From assembly GCA_030427085.1 (NCBI GenBank), contig JAUHXH010000001.1:806001-870000 (forward strand): a stretch of 64,000 bases of DNA, in the 5' to 3' direction. The position numbers and the translations under genes were made by a program. This document shows, in pieces, positions 1-8,576 of the stretch. Each line of letters opens with the position of its first letter. Within the stretch, counting starts at the first letter, position 1. Under the pieces are notes generated by a model. It had not been told where the DNA came from. It did no database searches and worked only from the letters and a program-made list of their open reading frames with translations. This DNA comes from Gammaproteobacteria bacterium (lineage in GTDB: Bacteria > Pseudomonadota > Gammaproteobacteria > Pseudomonadales > Halieaceae).

Positions 1-277
1 CCACCGCGAGCTGGTGTTCGCCTTCCAGGGTAATCTCCATTGGCTCCAGGCATCGCTGGCATACGATTGCCACCGAGGCATTGAGCGAAACACTGAGAAT
101 ACAGCGGTTTTCCTCGTCTTTAGAGAACGACAAAACCGCCTCAACGTCTCCGAGATCATCGGCCAAAAGGCCGCTGAATCGCTCGAGTTCCGGAAGGTTC
201 AGGCACCCGCTGACTGTGACACCACGCGCGGCCGCCTTGCGAACGTCGAGCGTTTTCGGGAGGGGCTCAGTCAACAT
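1..277 (-). CDS. yceD: YceD/DUF177 family protein, 3' end cut by window edge
   Basis: The 92 visible residues begin MLTEPLPKTLDVRKAA and reach a CQRCLEPMEI segment, the paired-cysteine motif of YceD (DUF177). YceD is linked to ribosome and 23S rRNA metabolism and normally sits directly upstream of rpmF and the fatty-acid genes plsX-fab, which would lie left of this window. The gene is divergent from yceF, as in E. coli. The start at 277 fits the family N-terminus (LP.TLD). A near-consensus promoter leaves only 8 nt between the -10 box and the ATG, so translation may be leaderless. Confidence 0.9.
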   Translation of the reverse strand, partial: MLTEPLPKTLDVRKAAARGVTVSGCLNLPELERFSGLLADDLGDVEAVLSFSKDEENRCILSVSLNASVAIVCQRCLEPMEITLEGEHQLAV

Positions 278-285
278 AGGCGCGC

Positions 286-314
286 ATCATAGGGACGGAT
301 TCGCCCCTTGTCAA
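286..314 (-). promoter_or_regulatory. Sigma70 promoter of yceD (rpmF operon)
   Basis: On the minus strand TTGACA (314-309) is separated by 17 nt from TATGAT (291-286), and an A/T-rich tract lies just upstream of the -35 box. This is an almost perfect sigma70 promoter. The ATG of yceD starts 8 nt after the -10 box. Confidence 0.85.
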
Positions 315-390
315 AAAAATCTTTAAGATACAAACACTTCAAGCACTTATCCCCAAGCATGAGGGTTGCGCCATCCACGCCTGCTCCGAA

Positions 391-996
391 TTGATTCTAG
401 CATCGACTTCGCCCTACCGCCGGGAACTGCTCGCCCGCCTTCAACTGCCCTTTCGCTACGTAGATCCCGGCGTGGTTGAGCTGGCACGATCCGGCGAGAA
501 CGGCACCGAACGCGCCCTGCGCCTGGCGGCTGAGAAATCCGCGGCGATTGCCGCCCAATTCCCCGAGGCACTGGTGATCGGCAGCGACCAGGTCGCCTGG
601 GGCCCTGATGGACCGTTGCACAAGCCGGGAGATGCGGAAAGTGCTGTCGCCCAACTCATGGCGAGTCGCGGGCGCAGTGTCAGCTTTTTTACCGGAATCA
701 GCCTGCAGGGCCACGCCCGGCAATTGCGACTGGAAGCGCTTGTACCGGTGACGGTGCGATTTCGATCATTCACCGAGTCCGAAGCACGCTCCTATATAGA
801 GAAGGAACAGCCCCTGGACTGCGCCGGCAGCTTTCGCTGTGAAGGCCTGGGGATCGCCCTGTTTGAATCACTGGACACTCCCGACAGCACCGCACTGATC
901 GGCCTGCCATTGCTAGCGCTGTGCGGGCTGTTACGAGAAGCCGGCGTCGAACCCCTCACTGGTGCGGGCATCAAGCCTGCAACAGGTCCAGACTGA
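391..996 (+). CDS. yceF: 7-methyl-GTP pyrophosphatase, Maf family
   Basis: The 201-residue protein starts ILASTSPYRRELLARL, the Maf/HAM1-like nucleotide pyrophosphatase signature (S-x-S-P-x-R-x-x-L), and has the central IGSDQV motif. Maf proteins hydrolyse non-canonical or modified NTPs in the cytoplasm. The YceF subfamily acts on m7GTP, and its place divergent from yceD supports that assignment. The start is TTG at 391, because the signature begins immediately after it and the upstream ATG at 359 is out of frame. The 3' end overlaps the convergent HAD gene by 26 bp. Confidence 0.88.
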   Translation: MILASTSPYRRELLARLQLPFRYVDPGVVELARSGENGTERALRLAAEKSAAIAAQFPEALVIGSDQVAWGPDGPLHKPGDAESAVAQLMASRGRSVSFFTGISLQGHARQLRLEALVPVTVRFRSFTESEARSYIEKEQPLDCAGSFRCEGLGIALFESLDTPDSTALIGLPLLALCGLLREAGVEPLTGAGIKPATGPD

Positions 997-1615
997 GCAA
1001 TTCCACCAGGCTGTCCACGATGTGCGCCGGATTGTGCCGTGACAAGCGGGCGTGGTCGTGCACGCCGTGGCTGATGCCGATCGAGGGCATACCGGCATTC
1101 GCGGCCATCGCCAGATCGTGCTCGGAATCGCCGATCATCACCGCCTGAGTCGGGGCCTTGCCGCGCTCTAACAGGATTTCCTCCAGCATCAGAGGGTGTG
1201 GCTTGGAGCGGGTTTCATCCGCGCAGCGCGTGGCAGTGAAGTGCTCCTCCATCGCCAGCGCACCCAGTACGCGGTTCAGCCCGCGCCGGCTCTTGCCAGT
1301 GGCGATGGCGAGCTCAAAACCCCTGCCCTGCAATTCACCCAGCAAATCATGCGTTCCGGGATACAGCACCGGCCCCGAAGGCTCCCCTTCCACATAAAAG
1401 CGGCTGTAGGACGCCGCCAGGGCCTGCCGCTCAGCCTCACTCCCTTCGGGGAACAGAATCGCCACGCCTTCGGGCAAACCCAGCCCGATGATGTCGCGAA
1501 CCGCCTCGCGTGTAGGCACCGGGAAGCCTTCTGCGCGCGCTGCGTTCTGCATGGAATCAACAATGTGGTCAATGGAATCACACAAGGTGCCATCCCAGTC
1601 AAATATTACAATCAT
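971..1615 (-). CDS. HAD family hydrolase, phosphoglycolate-phosphatase-like
   Basis: This 214-residue protein has the HAD catalytic motif FDWDGTLCDS at residues 4-13, a helical cap, the motif-II region ELAIATGKSRRG, and motif IV VMIGDSEHDLAMA near residue 165. It is a subfamily IA phosphatase resembling Gph, and the true substrate is not visible. It starts 5 nt after the rluC stop codon with no clear Shine-Dalgarno sequence, suggesting translational coupling with rluC. The same rluC-HAD pairing occurs in pseudomonads. Confidence 0.88.
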   Translation of the reverse strand: MIVIFDWDGTLCDSIDHIVDSMQNAARAEGFPVPTREAVRDIIGLGLPEGVAILFPEGSEAERQALAASYSRFYVEGEPSGPVLYPGTHDLLGELQGRGFELAIATGKSRRGLNRVLGALAMEEHFTATRCADETRSKPHPLMLEEILLERGKAPTQAVMIGDSEHDLAMAANAGMPSIGISHGVHDHARLSRHNPAHIVDSLVELLSLDLLQA

Positions 1616-1620
1616 TACAA

Positions 1621-2571
1621 TTAGTTACGTAGCTTATCGAGAATTTTACTTAGGTCGCCTGGCAGCTCGGCACGCAGCGAAATCGGCGCCTGTTCGGGCA
1701 GCGTAAAGCGCAAACCGGCGGCATGCAGGAAGAGCCGTTTTAGACCCAGCTGGCGAGTGAGCGCTTCGGAGGTGTCGTCTGCGTATTTTGCATCGCCTAG
1801 CAGCGGAAAGCCCGCGTGCCGGGCATGGACCCGAATCTGATGAGTACGCCCGGTAACAGGCTTGGCCTCAATTAAAGTGGCGCCCTTGAAGCGCTCCACC
1901 ACACTGAACTCGGTAATAGATGGTTTGCCTTCTTTAGCCACACGCACCATCCGTTCACCGGATTGGAGGATATTCTTGGCCAGGGGCGCCTCAACGCGCT
2001 GCATTCGACGCGGCCAACTCCCCGCCACCAGGGCGAGATAGCGTTTGTCGACCCCGTCGCCACGCAGGAGGCGGTGGAGTTCACGCAGTACTGCCGGTTT
2101 GCGGGCAATCAGGATTAGGCCGGAGGTGTCTCGATCCAACCGATGTACCAGTTCCAGATACTTGTCCTGGGGGCGCATCTGGCGGAGTGTTTCGATCAGG
2201 CCGAAATTGAGGCCACTACCGCCGTGTACTGCCAGGCCCGAGGGCTTGTCGACTACCAGCAAGCCTACGTCTTCATACACCGTAGATTCGGCCAACTGTT
2301 GCTGCAGTGACTGGGGAGCCACGCCGGGCTCACGCTCCACGCGGGTCAGGGGCGGCAAACGCACAGTGTCACCAGCCTGCAGACGATAGTCGGCCTTGAC
2401 TCGCCCTTTATTAACGCGAATCTCCCCCTTGCGCAGGGCGCGATAGATCCGCGTTTTCGGCACACCGCGCAATTCACGCACCAGATAGTTGTCCAGGCGC
2501 TGCCCTGCGTAGTCCGCATCCACTTCGATATGCTGCACGCCTGAGCGCTGGGGCTTGTCTATTTCGGCCAC
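1621..2571 (-). CDS. rluC: 23S rRNA pseudouridine synthase RluC
   Basis: The 316-residue protein has an N-terminal S4 RNA-binding domain (about residues 20-80) followed by an RluA-type catalytic domain with HRLDRDTSG at 143-151, where D146 is the expected catalytic aspartate. RluC converts three uridines in domain II/V regions of 23S rRNA (E. coli 955, 2504, 2580). The start is GTG at 2571. It is divergent from rne, as in E. coli and Pseudomonas, which supports RluC over its paralogues RluA and RluD. Confidence 0.92.
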   Translation of the reverse strand: MAEIDKPQRSGVQHIEVDADYAGQRLDNYLVRELRGVPKTRIYRALRKGEIRVNKGRVKADYRLQAGDTVRLPPLTRVEREPGVAPQSLQQQLAESTVYEDVGLLVVDKPSGLAVHGGSGLNFGLIETLRQMRPQDKYLELVHRLDRDTSGLILIARKPAVLRELHRLLRGDGVDKRYLALVAGSWPRRMQRVEAPLAKNILQSGERMVRVAKEGKPSITEFSVVERFKGATLIEAKPVTGRTHQIRVHARHAGFPLLGDAKYADDTSEALTRQLGLKRLFLHAAGLRFTLPEQAPISLRAELPGDLSKILDKLRN

Positions 2572-2592
2572 TTTTCGAGAAACTATTTTAAA

Positions 2593-2621
2593 TTGAAGGA
2601 CTTATCATTTGCTGCTATAGT
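2593..2621 (+). promoter_or_regulatory. Sigma70 promoter of rne
   Basis: TTGAAG (2593-2598) is followed after exactly 17 nt by TATAGT (2616-2621). Transcription would begin near 2628, about 488 nt upstream of the rne start codon. Confidence 0.75.
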
Positions 2622-2627
2622 CCGCCG

Positions 2628-3115
2628 CGTGCCTGAGTCACCACTAACCTGAAACGGGGCATTCCCCGGGTGACTACCGGCTGCGGCCAGCGATGAAATT
2701 ACCGCTTTACTCGCCGCCCCGGAGCAGCACATGAATGAACGATTGCCGCTGCGGCGTTGCCAACTGCGACCCCACCACCGGCATTGATTAAAAATCCGCG
2801 CAGTAGATGTGCCGGGCTGAAGAACAAACACGGAACTACAGGGTGTCGCGCAATGAGGCGCAGACACTAGCAAAAAGGCAGTGCCAGCGCCACCAAGAAC
2901 CGCGCTGGTGACCGACCGAACTGCCGACCTCGCCACAACTGGGCGACGTCGGTCGAAACGCGAGACTGTGACACGGTAAGACACGGGCGGCGGCAGTAAC
3001 CGCAGCCGTATATTCAAGATAGACGAACCGAAACTTACCCTAAAGCCGCGAATCATGCGGCTTCCGTAGCTCAGTACCGGCCTCGACTGTGCAATTGCAC
3101 AAGGTTGAAGGCCTA
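2628..3115 (+). promoter_or_regulatory. Long structured 5' leader of rne
   Basis: No convincing gene lies in this 488-nt stretch, but it holds several strong inverted repeats: 2636-2642 with 2669-2675 enclosing a GGGG/CCCC hairpin (2656-2667); GTGTC-GCGC (2843-2851) with GCGC-A-GACAC (2858-2867); CCAGCGC (2884-2890) with GCGCTGG (2902-2908); a CCGAC..GTCGG arm around 2924-2952; and AAGCCGC (3043-3049) with GCGGCTT (3057-3063). In enterobacteria and pseudomonads the rne leader is a structured element through which RNase E controls its own mRNA. This leader has the same position and character, so autoregulation is inferred. Confidence 0.65.
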
Positions 3116-6049
3116 ATGAAGAAAATGCTTATTAATGCAACTCACGCCGAGGAGTTGCGCGTCGCGCTGGTAGACGGTCAGCGTCTGTACGATCTCGATA
3201 TAGAAAACCGCACCCGTCTGCAGAAGAAATCCAACGTCTACAAAGGCAAGATCACCCGCGTCGAGCCCAGCCTCGAAGCCGCCTTCGTCGACTTCGGCGC
3301 CGAGCGCCACGGCTTCCTCCCCCTGAAAGAAATCGCCCGTGAATACTTCTACCGCGATCAGAAGGATGGCGAGGGCCGCGTTAAAATCAAAGACGTGGTC
3401 AAGGAAGGCACCGAGGTCATCGTCCAGGTCGATAAGGAAGAACGTGGCAATAAAGGCGCGGCACTGACCACCTTTGTCAGCCTCGCCGGCCGCTACATGG
3501 TGCTGATGCCCAACAATCCGCGCGCCGGAGGCATCTCCCGCCGCATCGACGGCGACGACCGCAGCGAACTGCGCGAAGCCCTGTCACAACTGGAAATTCC
3601 CAACGGCATGGGCGTGATCATTCGCACCGCCGGCGTAGGCCGCACCAGCGAAGAGTTGCAGTGGGACCTGAACTACCTGCTGTCCCTGTGGGACGCAGTG
3701 AAAAAGGCCAACGACGAGGTGAAAGCCCCTCACCTGCTGCTGCAGGAAAGCAACGTCATCATCCGCGCCATCCGCGACTACCTGCGCGACGACGTAGACC
3801 AGGTAATGCTGGACTCGGAAGAAGCGCACCAGCAGGCCCTGGACTTCGTTAGCCAGGTGATGCCGCAGTACAAGAGCCGCATCAAGCTGTACAACGACAG
3901 CATCCCGATGTTTAACCGCTTCCAGATCGAAAGTCAGATCGAAACCGCCTTCCAGCGCGAAGTTCGCCTGCCCTCAGGCGGCTCCATCGTGATCGATCCC
4001 ACGGAAGCCCTGGTGTCCATCGACATCAACTCTGCCCGCGCCACCAAGGGTAGCGACATCGAAGACACTGCCCTGCAGACCAACCTGGAAGCCGCCGACG
4101 AGATCGCCCGCCAGCTGCGCCTGCGCGATATGGGCGGCCTGGTGGTGATCGACTTCATCGATATGCTGGCCTCGCGCAACCAACGCGCCGTAGAGAACCG
4201 CATGCGCGACGCACTGGCGATTGACCGTGCCCGCGTACAAGTTGGCCGTATCTCTCGCTTTGGCCTGCTGGAGATGTCCCGCCAGCGACTGCGTCCTTCG
4301 CTGGACGAAACCAGTGCCATCGCCTGCCCGCGCTGTAGCGGCCAGGGCACCATTCGCGACACCAAGTCCCTGGCTCTCTCCATCCTGCGTTTGCTGGAAG
4401 AAGAAGCGATCAAGGAGCGCACAGCTGAAGTACGCGGCATCGTTCCGGTGGACGTGGCCGCTTACCTGCTGAACGAAAAGCGTTTCGCGCTGGCCGAGAT
4501 CGAACAAGTGGCCAAGGTACGGATTCTGGTGGTACCCAACCCGCACCTGGAAACCCCGCACTTTGAAGTTAAGCGCCTGCGCGACGACGAAGTGGACGCC
4601 AAGCCGGTCACCAGTTACAAGATCGATCTGCAGGCGCCGGAAGTGGAAGTTCTCACCGACGCCTCCACTACTGACATCCCGCAGCAGCAAGCGGCCGTTC
4701 AGTCCGTAGCACCGCGCTCGGCACCTGCGCCAGCCGCAGCAACCGAGTCCAGCCAGAACAAGCCCCAGCGCAACCGCTCTCGCGGTGGCAATGGCAACCG
4801 CAACCGGAACCGCAAGGCGCCACCCGCTCCGGCGCCGAAGCCAAGCTTGTTCACCCGCCTGTTCGGTGGCCTGTTCGGTAAAACCGAAGCTGAGCCGGAG
4901 CCCGAGCAAAAGCCCAAGCGCGGGGACCAACGTCGCCGTCAGGGCCAAGGCGAAGGCCAGGAGAAACAGGGCCAGCGCAACCAGAATCGTCGTCGTCGCG
5001 GTGGTCAGAACCGCAACCGCAACAACCAGGATCGCAACGACCAGAATCGCAACCGTTCCCAGGAGCGCGATGACCAACGCGAACCCAAGCAGGACCGCCG
5101 TTCCGACGAGCGCCGCAAGGGTGAAGATAACCGCCGCCATGAGGACCGTTCCGAAGAGCGTGCGAACCGTCGCCGTAATGAACGCGGGGATCGCCGCCGT
5201 CGCAACAACGAGCGCCGCCAGCAGGAAGAAACTGCAACCGCAGTTGAGCAGGAAGCTACTACTGTCGATACCGCGACTGAAGGGCGCGAAGAGTCCGGCA
5301 ACAAGCCGCGCCGTCGCCCCGCCGACCAGCGCCGCGAAGGTGGCCAGCGCCGTCGCCGTAACCGTGGCCCGCGCCCGGTAGAGGCTCAGGAGCAGGAAGC
5401 TCAGGTTGAAACTGTTGCCAGCACGGCGGAAACGCCTGTCACTGAAGAGACCAAAGCTGTTGCACAGGCCCCGGAAACGGCCGCCGAACCGCAAGCTCTG
5501 GTCTCCGAGACTGAACAGAGCCAGATCGCTGAAGCGAGTGCACCGGTTGAACAACCTGCAGACACTACTGTGACCGAGCCCAGCCTTGATTCAACGCCAG
5601 CGCCCGCGGTGGAAGCGAGCGAAGAAGCGCAGGAGCCAGCCGCCGAGCAAGCGGAGGCGCCGGCAGCTGAAGTGGCGCCTGAGGTGGAAGCAGCAGAGCC
5701 CGTCGCAGAAGCAACGCCCGTTACCCAGGACGAACCCGCTGTGGCCGAAGCAGCTCCGTTGACTGAAACTGCCGAGGCGCCACAGCCTGAAGCTGTCAGC
5801 AGCGCAGCGAACGAGCCTGCGGAGGAAGAGCCGGCTGTTTCACGCGCCGGCTTGACCGACGATGGCCGCGCGGTTAACGATCCTCGAGTTGCGCCGCGCC
5901 CGGTGGAAAACGTAACGATCAGCACCGGCCAGGTGGAATTTTTCTCCGCTCATGTTGCCCCCGCTGTCGCGCCGTCTGGCCGCGTTGCGCCGCGTGCAAT
6001 CAACGACCCACGCGGTCAACGCAACGTTGAAAGCGCCACTGGCGCCTGA
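3116..6049 (+). CDS. rne: Ribonuclease E
   Basis: RNase E is the endonuclease that starts mRNA decay, processes rRNA and tRNA, and organises the degradosome at the inner membrane. With the ATG at 3116 ([21 protein letters not shown]) the protein has 977 residues, and its key residues fall at the same numbers as in E. coli: catalytic D303 (VSIDINS) and D346 (VVIDFIDM), and zinc-link C404/C407 (CPRC). An in-frame GTG at 3089 is therefore unlikely to be the start. An S1 domain lies near residues 36-120. After about residue 520 come a disordered Arg/Asn-rich RNA-binding region and an Ala/Glu/Pro-rich tail. Two NDPR motifs (residues 921 and 963) resemble the short linear motifs reported in pseudomonad RNase E for partner binding. 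Confidence 0.97.
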   Translation: MKKMLINATHAEELRVALVDGQRLYDLDIENRTRLQKKSNVYKGKITRVEPSLEAAFVDFGAERHGFLPLKEIAREYFYRDQKDGEGRVKIKDVVKEGTEVIVQVDKEERGNKGAALTTFVSLAGRYMVLMPNNPRAGGISRRIDGDDRSELREALSQLEIPNGMGVIIRTAGVGRTSEELQWDLNYLLSLWDAVKKANDEVKAPHLLLQESNVIIRAIRDYLRDDVDQVMLDSEEAHQQALDFVSQVMPQYKSRIKLYNDSIPMFNRFQIESQIETAFQREVRLPSGGSIVIDPTEALVSIDINSARATKGSDIEDTALQTNLEAADEIARQLRLRDMGGLVVIDFIDMLASRNQRAVENRMRDALAIDRARVQVGRISRFGLLEMSRQRLRPSLDETSAIACPRCSGQGTIRDTKSLALSILRLLEEEAIKERTAEVRGIVPVDVAAYLLNEKRFALAEIEQVAKVRILVVPNPHLETPHFEVKRLRDDEVDAKPVTSYKIDLQAPEVEVLTDASTTDIPQQQAAVQSVAPRSAPAPAAATESSQNKPQRNRSRGGNGNRNRNRKAPPAPAPKPSLFTRLFGGLFGKTEAEPEPEQKPKRGDQRRRQGQGEGQEKQGQRNQNRRRRGGQNRNRNNQDRNDQNRNRSQERDDQREPKQDRRSDERRKGEDNRRHEDRSEERANRRRNERGDRRRRNNERRQQEETATAVEQEATTVDTATEGREESGNKPRRRPADQRREGGQRRRRNRGPRPVEAQEQEAQVETVASTAETPVTEETKAVAQAPETAAEPQALVSETEQSQIAEASAPVEQPADTTVTEPSLDSTPAPAVEASEEAQEPAAEQAEAPAAEVAPEVEAAEPVAEATPVTQDEPAVAEAAPLTETAEAPQPEAVSSAANEPAEEEPAVSRAGLTDDGRAVNDPRVAPRPVENVTISTGQVEFFSAHVAPAVAPSGRVAPRAINDPRGQRNVESATGA

Positions 6050-6056
6050 TTCAGAG

Positions 6057-6092
6057 GCGGAGTAAACCGGCTTTACAGCCTGCTTACTCCGC
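6057..6092 (+). terminator. Hairpin after rne
   Basis: GCGGAGTAA (6057-6065) pairs with TTACTCCGC (6084-6092), with an inner GGCT/AGCC arm. There is no U-tract, so it may be a 3'-end stabiliser or part of a terminator. A second hairpin, GGGGGCA/TGCCCCC (6131-6149), follows and overlaps the -35 region of the tRNA-Ser promoter. Confidence 0.5.
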
Positions 6093-6141
6093 ACTGAAAA
6101 CGCTTGTTTAGAAAGGCGTAAAAAGAATTCGGGGGCACACC

Positions 6142-6169
6142 TTGCCCCCTTACAACGAAGCGGTATAAT
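6142..6169 (+). promoter_or_regulatory. Promoter of tRNA-Ser
   Basis: TTGCCC (6142-6147), a 16-nt spacer and a consensus TATAAT (6164-6169) are followed by a GC-rich discriminator (GCCGCC), typical of stringently controlled stable-RNA promoters. The -35 box overlaps the second arm of the 6131-6149 hairpin. Confidence 0.75.
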
Positions 6170-6208
6170 GCCGCCTCTGCGCAGGTCGCAGATGACAAAA
6201 AGTTTAAT

Positions 6209-6296
6209 GGTGGGCTGGCTGAGTGGTCGAAAGCGGCGGTCTTGAAAACCGTTGAAGGGAAACCTTCCCGGGGTTCGAATCCCTGGCCCACCGCCA
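6209..6296 (+). tRNA. tRNA-Ser (anticodon TGA)
   Basis: This is an 88-nt cloverleaf with acceptor stem GGTGGGC/GCCCACC, anticodon loop CTTGAAA reading UCA codons, a class II long variable arm, a GGTTCGAATCC T-arm, and an encoded CCA at 6294-6296. A promoter lies directly upstream and a terminator directly downstream, so it is probably a monocistronic unit. Confidence 0.97.
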
Positions 6297-6336
6297 TATA
6301 AAAAAGGGGCACCCAATGGGTGCCCCTTTTTTATAT
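6297..6336 (+). terminator. Rho-independent terminator of tRNA-Ser
   Basis: GGGGCACCC (6306-6314) and GGGTGCCCC (6318-6326) form a perfect 9-bp stem with an AAT loop, preceded by an A-tract and followed by TTTTTT. It could act in both directions. Confidence 0.93.
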
Positions 6337-6378
6337 GGCAGTAGGCCAAGCCCGACGAGAACCCCCTTCCGGAATCAG

Positions 6379-6406
6379 TTGATTTTGAACCAACTACCCT
6401 TATCAT
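6379..6406 (+). promoter_or_regulatory. Probable promoter of the BI-1/tus genes
   Basis: TTGATT (6379-6384), a 16-nt spacer and TATCAT (6401-6406) lie about 50 nt upstream of the BI-1 start codon. The match to sigma70 is moderate. Confidence 0.5.
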
Positions 6407-6456
6407 TGGTCAAAGCAACTGCGCAATCCTGCGCGATGTATCGACGGAGCTAGGCA

Positions 6457-7131
6457 ATGCAAGACAAGACTTTGTACAACGTGGGCACCCAGGGCATGGA
6501 GTCCGTCCTGTCCACCAACAAGGTGCTGCGCAACACGTATATGCTGCTGGCCATGACGCTGGTTTTCAGCGCTATGACAGCCGGCCTGTCCATGGCGATG
6601 GGCCTGGGTCACGGTATGGCCCTCATTCTCTCTTTGGTGGGCTTTGGCCTGCTATTTGTGGTCAACAAAACCGCTGACAGCGGCAAGGGCATCATCGCGA
6701 TCTTCGCCTTTGCCGGCGTGATGGGTGCATCCATCGGCCCCATGCTGAACTACTACCTGTCTATGCCCAGCGGCCCCGCCCTGGTAATGCAGGCCCTCGG
6801 CGGCACCGCGCTGGTGTTCTTCGCCCTGTCCGCTTACGCACTGACCACCCGAAAGGACTTCTCCTTCATGGGCGGTTTCCTGTTCGTGGGCTTGATCGTG
6901 GCGGTGATCGGTTCGATCGCCAATATCTTCCTGGGCATTCCCGCCCTGTCACTGGCTATCTCCGCCGCGATCATCATGATCATGTCTGGCCTGATCCTGT
7001 TCGACACCAGCCGTATCGTGAACGGCGGCGAAACCAACTACATTCGCGCCACCGTGTCGCTTTACCTGAGCATCTACAACCTGTTCATCCACATGCTGTC
7101 ACTGCTGGGTGCGATGTCTGGCGATGACTGA
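6457..7131 (+). CDS. yccA: Bax inhibitor-1/YccA family membrane protein
   Basis: This 224-residue protein has seven predicted transmembrane segments and ends with the family pattern DTSRIVNGGETNYIRATVSLYL then a short acidic tail. YccA of E. coli is an inner-membrane substrate and modulator of the FtsH/HflKC protease, and the BI-1 family also includes calcium-leak channels. Its place directly before tus genes matches E. coli (yccA next to tusE) and Pseudomonas. A strong terminator follows, so it may be transcribed apart from tusDCB. Confidence 0.9.
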   Translation: MQDKTLYNVGTQGMESVLSTNKVLRNTYMLLAMTLVFSAMTAGLSMAMGLGHGMALILSLVGFGLLFVVNKTADSGKGIIAIFAFAGVMGASIGPMLNYYLSMPSGPALVMQALGGTALVFFALSAYALTTRKDFSFMGGFLFVGLIVAVIGSIANIFLGIPALSLAISAAIIMIMSGLILFDTSRIVNGGETNYIRATVSLYLSIYNLFIHMLSLLGAMSGDD

Positions 7132-7155
7132 TCGAGCACCTCTTACCCGCTCTCG

Positions 7156-7179
7156 AACCCCGGCGCTGCCGGGGTTTTT
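7156..7179 (+). terminator. Rho-independent terminator after yccA
   Basis: The stem CCCCGG/CCGGGG (7158-7163 with 7169-7174) is flanked by AA and TTTTT. It lies only about 17 nt before the tusD start, so it may be partly read through. Confidence 0.85.
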
Positions 7180-7195
7180 GTTTGGGACTATCTGA

Positions 7196-7582
7196 ATGCG
7201 ATACGCCCTGGTTGTGATGGGCACGCCGCTGGGCGATGAGTCTTCAGCGCGGGCTGCAGCTTTCGCTCACGCCGTGCTGGATGCCGGACACAGCCTTGAA
7301 CGCGTATTTTTCTACGATGAAGGCGTTTACAACGGCCTGGCAGGCATTGTCGCGCCGCAGGATGAACGCGACCCACTAGCCGGATGGCTTGCCCTGGCTG
7401 CACAGGAAGTGGAGCTAGTGCTCTGTATCGGCTCTGCTGTACGCCGCGGTGCCCTGGACAGCAATGAAGCCCAGCGCTACGAGAAAACCGGCGCTACCAT
7501 TCACCCAGCCTTTACCGTAGGCGGCCTTGGCCTGCTGGTTGAGGCCAGCGCGCAGGCTGACCGCCTGCTCACCTTCGGTTAA
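7196..7582 (+). CDS. tusD: Sulfurtransferase complex subunit TusD (DsrE-like)
   Basis: This 128-residue DsrE-fold protein begins MRYALVVMGTPLGDESSARAAAF. TusD receives persulfide sulfur from TusA on its conserved cysteine and passes it to TusE for 2-thiouridine synthesis at tRNA wobble position 34. The likely acceptor cysteine is in LVLCIGSAVRRG (about residue 81). It is the first gene of tusDCB-tusE, with 4 nt to tusC. Confidence 0.9.
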   Translation: MRYALVVMGTPLGDESSARAAAFAHAVLDAGHSLERVFFYDEGVYNGLAGIVAPQDERDPLAGWLALAAQEVELVLCIGSAVRRGALDSNEAQRYEKTGATIHPAFTVGGLGLLVEASAQADRLLTFG

Positions 7583-7586
7583 GCCC

Positions 7587-7955
7587 ATGAGTGACACCGC
7601 GCCCAAACGTACGCTGGTGGTGAGCCGTCATGCACCCTACGGCAACAGTCGCGCGCGCGCAGCCCTGGACTGCCTGATGGCAGCCGCCGCCTTTGAGCAG
7701 GACGTATCGCTACTGCTGCTGGGTGATGGCGTCCTGCAACTGCTACCGAACCAGTCACCGACGGAGGGAACACGCAACCATCAGAAGATGATAGCTGCCC
7801 TCCCCCTGTACGGCGTGGAAACCGTTTACGCGGATAGCTCAGCGCTCGCACGTCACGGTCTTGCCGCAGGAGATTTGCCGGCCTGGGTTGCAACCTTGAG
7901 CGACACCGACCTGCAGAATTTTCCACACCAATTCGACCACATTCTGGGCTTTTGA
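7587..7955 (+). CDS. tusC: Sulfurtransferase complex subunit TusC (DsrF-like)
   Basis: This DsrF-like protein of 122 residues starts MSDTAPKRTLVVSRHAPYGN. TusC is a structural partner in the TusBCD heterohexamer of the sulfur relay for tRNA thiolation. The ATG at 7587 was chosen because it directly follows the tusD stop codon and places the beta-strand TLVVSRHAPYG near the N-terminus, as in the family. Confidence 0.88.
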   Translation: MSDTAPKRTLVVSRHAPYGNSRARAALDCLMAAAAFEQDVSLLLLGDGVLQLLPNQSPTEGTRNHQKMIAALPLYGVETVYADSSALARHGLAAGDLPAWVATLSDTDLQNFPHQFDHILGF

Positions 7956-7956
7956 C

Positions 7957-8250
7957 ATGCTGCTCCACTGCCTGAGTGCCGGCCCCGACTCGCTAACCTT
8001 TCGAGACTGTCTACGCATGCGTGGCGACGATGATGCCTTGCTCTTGATGGGCGACGCTGTGTACGCCGCCCTGGCAGGCAGCGAATCACTCAACACACTG
8101 AACGTGGCGTCAGGATTGGTTTTCGTATTGATGCCCGATGCTCAGGCGCGAGGTGTCGATAGTCGCTTGAGCGATGGGATAGCGGCCATTGGCATGGCAG
8201 AGTTTGTCGCCCTCAGTGAACGCTATAGCGCTCAGCAGGCCTGGTTCTGA
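7957..8250 (+). CDS. tusB: Sulfurtransferase complex subunit TusB (DsrH-like)
   Basis: The 97-residue protein starts MLLHCLSAGPDSLTFRDCL and contains DALLLMGDAVYAALAG, the DsrH/TusB pattern. It is the small subunit of TusBCD. It begins 1 nt after the tusC stop, and its stop codon overlaps the tusE start codon (TGATG). Confidence 0.87.
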   Translation: MLLHCLSAGPDSLTFRDCLRMRGDDDALLLMGDAVYAALAGSESLNTLNVASGLVFVLMPDAQARGVDSRLSDGIAAIGMAEFVALSERYSAQQAWF

Positions 8251-8573
8251 TGCCACCCCTGCCTGACAGCGCCTTTGACGGCGAAGGCTTCCTGCGTGAT
8301 CTTAACGCCTGGAACCACGGTGTCGCCGAGCAACTGGCTTCTGCCGAGGGTATCGCGCTCACAGAGGCGCACTGGGAAGTGCTCCATCTGCTGCGAGCGT
8401 TCTATGACGAGTTCGACGCCTCGCCCGCCATGCGACCGCTGGTAAGCTACTGCAAATTGAAACTGGGGCCGGACAAAGGCAAAAGCATCTATCTGATGCA
8501 GCTCTTTCCCGGCTCTCCGGCCAAAATTGGTAGTAAAATAGCCGGCCTACCCAAGCCGGATAACTGCCTGTAA
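8250..8573 (+). CDS. tusE: Sulfur relay protein TusE (DsrC family)
   Basis: This 107-residue DsrC-fold protein ends GLPKPDNCL, with the penultimate cysteine that carries the persulfide in DsrC/TusE, and contains the KLGPDKGKSIYLMQLFPGSP segment of the family. TusE accepts sulfur from TusD and hands it to MnmA. No dsrAB sulfite reductase genes are nearby, so a tRNA thiolation role is more likely than a sulfur-oxidation role. Confidence 0.92.
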   Translation: MPPLPDSAFDGEGFLRDLNAWNHGVAEQLASAEGIALTEAHWEVLHLLRAFYDEFDASPAMRPLVSYCKLKLGPDKGKSIYLMQLFPGSPAKIGSKIAGLPKPDNCL

Positions 8574-8576
8574 GCC

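Noticed and set aside
3974-5554. Long open frame (526 codons) antisense to rne
   Set aside because: It mirrors the Arg/Glu-rich repetitive C-terminal half of RNase E, has a low-complexity Ala/Leu/Val translation and no ribosome site. RNase E on the other strand is certain.
6073-6312. Open frame across tRNA-Ser
   Set aside because: Its sequence (VGQGFEPREGFPST) is a known artefact of translating the antisense of tRNA-Ser.
8250-8573. DsrC of a dissimilatory sulfur-oxidation pathway
   Set aside because: Only tusDCB accompanies it and no dsrAB or other dsr genes are present, so the tRNA-thiolation role (TusE) is preferred.
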